Below, in pieces: positions 59,392-64,000 of a DNA stretch of 64,000 nt. How positions within the stretch are numbered: position 1 is the first letter of the stretch; every line of letters starts with the position of its first letter. The position numbers and the translations under genes were made by a program. The stretch spans positions 124,001 to 188,000 of the forward strand of contig JAXLUO010000001.1 in assembly GCA_046329495.1 (NCBI GenBank), read 5' to 3'. The stretch comes from Bog-950 sp046329495. Lineage in GTDB: Bacteria > Bacteroidota > Bacteroidia > Chitinophagales > LD1. The notes beneath the pieces were generated by a model. The model worked only from the letters and a program-made list of their open reading frames with translations. It did no database searches and was not told the DNA's origin.

Positions 59392-60306
59392 ATGAAAAAC
59401 CCATTCACACAAAAACTCAGTCTGTTACTGCTGGTGCCTATCGGTGCATTGCTGCTGGCAGCATCCGATGGCCCCGGTGGCAAAACTAAAACCGAAACAT
59501 ACCACGTAAAAATTGTGACTACCGAAAACGGCAAAACACAAGTAATTGAAAAAGACTTTGCCACCAATGCCGAAATGAACGCCTTTATGAAGGAACAGAA
59601 ACTGGACCTGCCCGAGGTGCCCGAACCACCAACACCACCCACCGCACCTGCGCTTAACCTGCCCGATGTACCTGCGCCCCCGCAACCCGACTTAAAAGGT
59701 GCTAAAAAAGTGGTGATCGTTACCTCCGACGAAAAAGGCAAGGGCAACGAAGTAGTGACCATTAACGTGGAAGGCGATGAAGATGAATTGGCCGAAACCA
59801 CTACCGACAGCAACAAGCTAACCAAAGTAATTATCGTAAACAAAAAGGTTAGCAAAAACAAAAAAGAGAAAGAGGTAAACGTTACCGTGGATGTAAAAGG
59901 CAATGAAGTAGGCGAGGACAAACCGGCAGAGCAACCAAACAAACAAACAAAAACCGTTACTATATCCACCACCACTACCGAAAACAACAGCGAGCCTGCA
60001 GCAACCGCCACTGCGGTGGTGCCCGGTGTTAAGGAAACCAAAGAAGAGAATATCCGCAACCTTACCTTCTTCCCTAACCCAAGCAACGGACGTTTCTACA
60101 TTTCCTTTACCCTTACCAAGCCTGCTGATGTGGAATTACGCATTACCGATTTAAACGGCAAAGAAGTATACAGCGATAAACGCAGCAACTTTAGCGGACA
60201 ATACGAAAAGGATTTCTACGAAGGCCGCCTGGCCACCGGCAGCTATATTATGACTGTGCTCAGCAACGGCGAACAACAATCCTTAAAAATGACCATCGCC
60301 AAATAA
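59392..60306 (+). CDS. Pro-rich secreted protein with T9SS type A sorting domain
   Basis: 304 residues: an N-terminal hydrophobic signal (about 10-24); repeated basic/Val-rich strands with KGKGNEVVTINVEGDEDE and VIIVNKKVSKNKKEK; a Pro-rich region with LPEVPEPPTPPTAP and LPDVPAPPQPD (about 73-100); a Thr/Glu-rich linker; and a type A C-terminal domain (FFPNPSNGRFYISF, VELRITDLNGKEVY, GSYIMTVLSNG, MTIAK). No enzymatic motif. Divergent from the kinase/regulator genes across the phased TTAAC sites, so probably the regulon's direct target. Highly charged and low in complexity, perhaps an extended surface protein. Confidence 0.8.
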   Translation: MKNPFTQKLSLLLLVPIGALLLAASDGPGGKTKTETYHVKIVTTENGKTQVIEKDFATNAEMNAFMKEQKLDLPEVPEPPTPPTAPALNLPDVPAPPQPDLKGAKKVVIVTSDEKGKGNEVVTINVEGDEDELAETTTDSNKLTKVIIVNKKVSKNKKEKEVNVTVDVKGNEVGEDKPAEQPNKQTKTVTISTTTTENNSEPAATATAVVPGVKETKEENIRNLTFFPNPSNGRFYISFTLTKPADVELRITDLNGKEVYSDKRSNFSGQYEKDFYEGRLATGSYIMTVLSNGEQQSLKMTIAK

Positions 60307-60627
60307 CACCTCCCTCTTCTTCATACGCTTCTGCGGAAGTGGTTTTCGCAATAGGGCGGCCAACAGGCCGCCTTTTGTTTTTGCCACTAAGGCACAAAGA
60401 AACGAAGGTTGGATTTATAAGTATATATGTTTATCGTGCCTCAGCACTAAATAGGTTCTGACCATAAGAGGGTGCTTATGTATTTCTCCCCTCTTTGCGT
60501 GGCAGAGAGGGGTCGGGGGTGAGTCCCGATACACCTGCTAAACACACCATTTCGAATTGCTAAAAGACCTTCGTGTCTTAGTTTCTTTGTGTTATATTTT
60601 TTTTATTTGAGTGCAGTAAAACGCCAT
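60307..60627. other. 321-nt gap with a terminator and dispersed repeats
   Basis: After the terminator at 60354-60382 the gap holds GGCACAAAGAAACGAAGG (60391-60408), its inverted partner CCTTCGTG...TTTCTTTGTG (60568-60591) and a CCCCTCT/AGAGGGG hairpin (60488-60512) followed by CGGGGGTGAG. No gene. Confidence 0.6.
60354..60382 (+). terminator. Rho-independent terminator after the T9SS client
   Basis: GGCGGCC (60355-60361) pairs with GGCCGCC (60366-60372) with an AACA loop, then TTTTGTTTTT. Confidence 0.92.
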
Positions 60628-61153
60628 ATGAAAAAGGTAATTACAGTCGACGCTTACATCGCCCAATTTCCTGCGGAAACACAGGCCCTGCTTCAGCAAC
60701 TGCGCAGCATCATTCGCAAAGCCGCACCAAAGGCCAGCGAAGAAATAAGCTACAATATGCCGGCCTACCGGCAGAACAAAGTGCTGGTTTATTTTGCGGG
60801 CTATAAAAATCATATCGGCTTTTACCCAACCGGCGCAGGCATTGCCGCTTTTCAAAAAGAAATTGCTGCCTACAAAAACTCGAAAGGCGCAGTGCAATTC
60901 CCGCTCGATAAAAAACTACCTATAGGCCTCATCACCAAAATGGTAATATACCGTGCGAAGCAGGATGCAGCATTAAAGTCCTAAAGTAGTAGTGGCAAAA
61001 ATTTGTGTTCTGCTGTTTAAACTTTAAGCTTAACCCCAACTGCAAACAGTAGACTGAAAACCGTAAACTCTTAAAGTCTTCGCGGAAAGGACTTTGTATT
61101 CTGCATTCCTCCCTCTCCGCGCCGGGCATGCGCGCACAGCAAGATGGAGAGGG
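60488..61153. repeat. Two related palindromic intergenic repeats
   Basis: CCCCTCT...AGAGGGG (60488-60512) and CCCTCTCC...GGAGAGGG (61111-61153) are each followed by C-GGGG-TGAG. They flank the DUF1801 gene in the same orientation. A partial copy (AGAGGGCACCCCTCTCCC) lies near 40532-40549. This looks like a dispersed REP-type element. Confidence 0.6.
60628..60984 (+). CDS. DUF1801 (YdhG-like) family protein
   Basis: 118 residues from the ATG at 60628 (MKKVITVDAYIAQF); the in-frame upstream extension is not family-like. The DUF1801 pattern is complete: VDAYIAQFPAETQALLQQLR, APKASEEISYNMPAYRQN, YFAGYKNHIGFYPTG and GAVQFPLDKKLP. Members have a compact alpha/beta fold and have been likened to iron-chaperone-type proteins, but biochemical roles are poorly known. 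Cytoplasmic, single gene. Confidence 0.9.
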   Translation: MKKVITVDAYIAQFPAETQALLQQLRSIIRKAAPKASEEISYNMPAYRQNKVLVYFAGYKNHIGFYPTGAGIAAFQKEIAAYKNSKGAVQFPLDKKLPIGLITKMVIYRAKQDAALKS

Positions 61154-61258
61154 CCGGGGTGAGGATTGTATTCAGCTTTAAACCCGAAACAATCTGTTTT
61201 CTGCTCTCTGATTTCTATTCTCTATTTTTAAGGAACACTTCTTGCATAGCTTCAATCT

Positions 61259-62557
61259 ATGGATGCCGATATTATCATCATCGGGGCCGGTATTGCCGGA
61301 CTAACCGCCGCACAACAATTAGCAACTGCAGGTAAACGTGTGCTTATTTTAGAAGGCCGCCCACGCCCGGGCGGGCGCATCAACACCACACACAATACAG
61401 CCTTTACACAACCCGTTGAATTAGGTGCCGAGTTTATACATGGCAAACTGGAAAACACTTTCAAACTGCTGAAACGATATAAGATTGCCACCACCAAAAT
61501 AGGGGGCAGTTTCTGGTTATGGGAACAAGGCATGTTTAAATACGAAGGCGATTTTATTGAGCATGCACGCTTGCTTGATAAGCCGCTTAAAAATTTAAAG
61601 AGCGATAAAACCGTTGAGGCTTTTCTAAAAACCCTACCGCGCGATGAAAGGCACACACAATTAAAAGAATCGGTGCGCCGCTTTGTAGAAGGTTACGATG
61701 CAGCCGACCCTGCTAAAGCCAGCGCACTCGCCTTTCGCCGCGAATGGCAGGAACAGGAAGATGCCCAATTCCGCATCGAAGGGGGGTATGGCGCACTGGT
61801 AAATGCCCTGGCTGCCGACTGCCGTAAGTTAGGCGTGCGCATATTAACCGACCATGCGGTTAAAAAGCTGAAATGGAAAAAGGGCCTGGTGGAAGTAAGT
61901 ATGGCTGGCACCCAAAAGTTCGCTGCTGCTAAATGTATTATAACGGTGCCGATTGGTGTGTTGCAACTGCCGGCCCATCATCCCGATGCCATTTTGTTTA
62001 GCCCTGCCCTGCCTGAAAAAACAAAAGCAGCAAATAATATCGGCTACGGGCCGGTTATTAAAGTGTTGCTGGAATTCAAATCGGCCTTTTGGAAACAACA
62101 TAAGGTGCACGCCGGTTGGGGGCGTAATCTTAAAAAATTAGGCTTCCTGTTTTCCGATACCGGCTTGCCAACCTGGTGGACCCAGCATCCTTCCTCGCTT
62201 CCCCTGCTTACAGGATGGATCGGCGGACCATCGGCCGCAAAACTGCAACACCTTAGCAATGAAGAATTGTTGGTTGAGGCCTTAACTACACTTAGCGTAA
62301 TCTTTAATCGACCAATCGCCGCCTTGCGGGCTAACCTTGCAGCCTGCGAAATCGCCAATTGGGGTAACGACCCTTTTGCCCATGGGGCATACAGCTATAC
62401 CATCGCTAAACAACAACAGGCACGGCGCCAACTGGCGGCACCTGTAAGTGGCACGCTTTACTTTGCCGGCGAAGCCTGCTGCACCGGCACCGAAGCCGGT
62501 ACGGTAGAAGGAGCCATTATCAGCGCCAACCGGGTAGTAAAACTGCTGCTTAAATAA
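61259..62557 (+). CDS. FAD-dependent amine oxidase family protein
   Basis: 432 residues. The N-terminal FAD-binding motif IIIGAGIAGLTAA (GxGxxG at 9-14) is followed by an acidic strand end VLILEGRPRPGGRI and the GAEFIHG segment common to monoamine/polyamine oxidases. The C-terminal FAD motif LYFAGEACCTGTEAGTVEGAIISA is intact. Oxidises an amine, or another C-N/C-C bond, with FAD and oxygen; the substrate is not known. No signal peptide. Starts at the ATG at 61259. Confidence 0.93.
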   Translation: MDADIIIIGAGIAGLTAAQQLATAGKRVLILEGRPRPGGRINTTHNTAFTQPVELGAEFIHGKLENTFKLLKRYKIATTKIGGSFWLWEQGMFKYEGDFIEHARLLDKPLKNLKSDKTVEAFLKTLPRDERHTQLKESVRRFVEGYDAADPAKASALAFRREWQEQEDAQFRIEGGYGALVNALAADCRKLGVRILTDHAVKKLKWKKGLVEVSMAGTQKFAAAKCIITVPIGVLQLPAHHPDAILFSPALPEKTKAANNIGYGPVIKVLLEFKSAFWKQHKVHAGWGRNLKKLGFLFSDTGLPTWWTQHPSSLPLLTGWIGGPSAAKLQHLSNEELLVEALTTLSVIFNRPIAALRANLAACEIANWGNDPFAHGAYSYTIAKQQQARRQLAAPVSGTLYFAGEACCTGTEAGTVEGAIISANRVVKLLLK

Positions 62558-62748
62558 TCTTGCACAGCCAACAGACGCTTAGTGCGCCCCAACCTTTTAC
62601 TTACCCCTTTCGCTCTTTGTGCCTTCGTGGCAAAAGGACTGTATTCAACTTTAAACTTCAAATTTTAAACTCGAAACTTAACTCTAACTGTATACGGTAG
62701 ACTGGAAACAGTAACCCCTTAAAACCTTAGTGGCAATGAATTTTGTAT

Positions 62749-62782
62749 AAAAAAAACGGGCTCCGTTTCCGGAACCCGTTTT
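62749..62782 (-). terminator. Terminator after the DUF1573 gene
   Basis: The plus-strand arms AAAACGGGCTCCG (62753-62765) and CGGAACCCGTTTT (62770-62782) pair 12 of 13. On minus it ends in a long T-run (A-run at 62749-62756 on plus). Confidence 0.88.
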
Positions 62783-62807
62783 AATAGTCATAAAACAAAA
62801 CTTTCTA

Positions 62808-63272
62808 CTAGTGAGGCTGAGCCGGAGTAGGCGTTACAGCCGGAGTAGGTTGATTAGCAGCAGGATCGTTAACGGTACCTGTGATTTTCAACGTCTCGTT
62901 AGGGTTTTTAGCGTTCGAGGTAACAGTCACTGTTTTAGTGAACGGACCCGGACGGTTAATATCGTAGTGAACTTTGATTTCACCGCCTTTGCCCGGCAGA
63001 ATTGGTTCGGTAGGGCAGGTAGGCACAGTGCAACCACAGCTTCCGCGGCAGCTGCTGATGATCAGCGGCGACTTACCGGTGTTTGTGAATTTAAACATGC
63101 GGGTGGAGTTGTTCTCGTCACCCTTGGTAACGGTACCGTAATCTATAGTGGTGTTCTCCCACTTAAATTCCGGTGCGTTCGGGTCCGGTGCCGGAGTGCC
63201 CTGTTGGGTCTCCTGTGCGCTTGCGAAAAGCATTGCGCCGGCCATACTGAACATCAGAAATAACTTTTTCAT
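62808..63272 (-). CDS. DUF1573 domain secreted protein
   Basis: 154 residues. Signal peptide to FASA-Q; then one DUF1573 Ig-like (MSP/ASH-like) domain with PEFKWENTTIDYGTV, FKFTNTGKSPLIISSCRGSCGCTVP and VHYDINRPGPFTKTVTV. The C-x-x-x-CGC cluster is the family hallmark. A Pro/Thr-rich tail (PAANQPTPAVTPTPAQPH) ends the protein. Periplasmic or surface; function unknown in the family. Confidence 0.93.
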   Translation of the reverse strand: MKKLFLMFSMAGAMLFASAQETQQGTPAPDPNAPEFKWENTTIDYGTVTKGDENNSTRMFKFTNTGKSPLIISSCRGSCGCTVPTCPTEPILPGKGGEIKVHYDINRPGPFTKTVTVTSNAKNPNETLKITGTVNDPAANQPTPAVTPTPAQPH

Positions 63273-63392
63273 CGTTGTTGGTTTTGTTTTTAATTATTGG
63301 TTGTCGCAATCGTATACTCAAATGTAATGCCTTTTCTTACGTGCACCCCACCTGAGCACCACAACTTTAACGAATTTTTAGAGGAAAGGCAA

Positions 63393-64000
63393 TCAGGCAC
63401 CTACGCGGGCACACTTCAAATGCAGCGGCCATGTTATTTCCTTCACGTCTCCCTCCGGCCAAAGTGGGGCAAGCTTGCTCAACAGCACTTCGTTAATAGG
63501 GTCGGCACTATGCTGTTCTATATACTTATTATACGAACTCCAGCTGCGTAGGTAGTCCACCCATTGGGCCCGGGTCCATTGCATACGGCAAAAAAAGGCG
63601 GGTGTGTCCATTGCCTCAAACGGAAAAGGAAGTGTTTTGTATTGCTGTCTTACATACCAACGTCCATCGGGCCAATACGTAAGTAGGTAATCGTACGCAA
63701 ACCATTCCATCAGCTCGTCAATTGCCGGGTTAATATGGGCCATGCTGTAGGTCCAAAGTGCAATAACACCGCCCGGTTTAAGTACCCGCTTCGCTTCAGG
63801 GTAAAACAGTTCGTGGTTAAACCAATGGGCGGCAGTAGCAGCAGTAAGCAAGTCGGCACACTGGTTGGGCAGGCCACTTTGTTCAGCCGGGGCAACTCGG
63901 TATTCAATGTTAGCGGCGGGTATGGCATTGGCAATTTGTTGGGCACTGGGGTCGGTAGCTATTACCTTTTCAAAATAAGCCGCTAACGATACCGCAGCCT
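63393..64000 (-). CDS. Class I SAM-dependent methyltransferase (5' end outside window)
   Basis: The open frame continues to the window edge with no stop; about 202 codons are seen. It reads AAVSLAAYFEKVIATDPSAQQI (motif I/II region of a methyltransferase, with the acidic Asp that binds SAM ribose), VAPAEQSGLPNQCADLLTAATAAHWF (motif III region) and EAKRVLKPGGVIALW (Methyltransf_11 post-motif). The first Gly-rich loop lies outside the window. A shorter start at 63851 would lose motif I and is rejected. Substrate unknown. Confidence 0.85.
   Translation of the reverse strand, partial: AAVSLAAYFEKVIATDPSAQQIANAIPAANIEYRVAPAEQSGLPNQCADLLTAATAAHWFNHELFYPEAKRVLKPGGVIALWTYSMAHINPAIDELMEWFAYDYLLTYWPDGRWYVRQQYKTLPFPFEAMDTPAFFCRMQWTRAQWVDYLRSWSSYNKYIEQHSADPINEVLLSKLAPLWPEGDVKEITWPLHLKCARVGA

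Noticed and set aside
59319..60086. 255-codon minus-strand frame opposite the T9SS client
   Set aside because: Antisense of a Lys/Glu/Thr-rich gene giving Ser/Val/Phe-rich sequence; the plus-strand frame has a signal peptide and sorting domain.

Overview
The window reads as chromosomal DNA of a Bacteroidota bacterium, most likely of the Chitinophagales/Sphingobacteriales side. The reasons are six proteins ending in type IX secretion (T9SS) sorting domains (two type B/gliding-motility type, four type A), SprB-type repeats, a CarboxypepD_reg-like TonB receptor, an ECF sigma factor paired with an outer-membrane-barrel anti-sigma-like protein, an LVIVD lipoprotein and two large all-helical proteins of a kind common in this phylum. 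No tRNA, rRNA, CRISPR array, transposase or phage gene was seen. Genes are dense, and many are separated by strong Rho-independent hairpins.

Layout. 1-2363 (minus): a lysine/alanine-rich histone-like protein cut by the window edge, an extended SDR dehydratase-like protein, a lipoprotein and a secreted protein, probably one transcription unit. 2516-3126: a TerB-like protein overlapping a small membrane protein. 3253-9153: a giant T9SS type B adhesin-like protein with SprB repeats. 9264-12446: an HtpX-like M48 protease, a membrane protein, an 817-nt gap rich in repeats with a DnaA-box-like cluster, and a TSUP permease. 12544-15998: three tandem paralogous secreted proteins. 16120-21970: a T9SS hydrolase-fold protein lacking the usual nucleophile, an orphan TonB receptor and an orphan histidine kinase. 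22178-25437: a quinone-oxidoreductase-like enzyme, an outer-membrane barrel protein and an LVIVD lipoprotein. 25500-27627: the sigma factor with its envelope-spanning partner. 27721-37254 (minus): a 3177-residue T9SS type A protein. 37795-42442: small membrane and secreted proteins and two related helical proteins, twice arranged as convergent pairs sharing a TTAA stop overlap.

42655-44200 is the most accessory-looking stretch: a 68-residue helical peptide, a small cytoplasmic zincin with an HExxHxxGxxH site and a 231-residue unknown protein. The first and third genes carry the same ~35-nt leader. 44573-47240 holds an ABC-F ATPase and a pseudouridine synthase. 47295-53520 holds a T9SS CocE/NonD hydrolase and a second SprB-repeat protein. 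53574-56806 holds DinB-like, GTP cyclohydrolase I, LemA and two unknown proteins. 56932-60306 holds a histidine kinase/OmpR regulator pair divergent from a T9SS client; four TTAAC half-sites phased at 10-11 bp lie between them, and the kinase sensor domain shares Pro-rich sequence with the client. 60628-64000 holds a DUF1801 protein, an amine oxidase, a DUF1573 protein and a truncated methyltransferase, among gaps filled with degenerate dispersed repeats.

The common theme is the cell surface: about 24 kb (over a third) encodes T9SS-exported proteins, and the regulatory pairs in the window look built to sense the envelope. Strongest leads: the zincin/peptide cassette and its duplicated leader, the kinase-client-operator module at 57-60 kb, the sigma/envelope-spanning anti-sigma pair, and the DnaA-box-like cluster near 11.4 kb. 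All calls come from reading the sequence; no database search was run.
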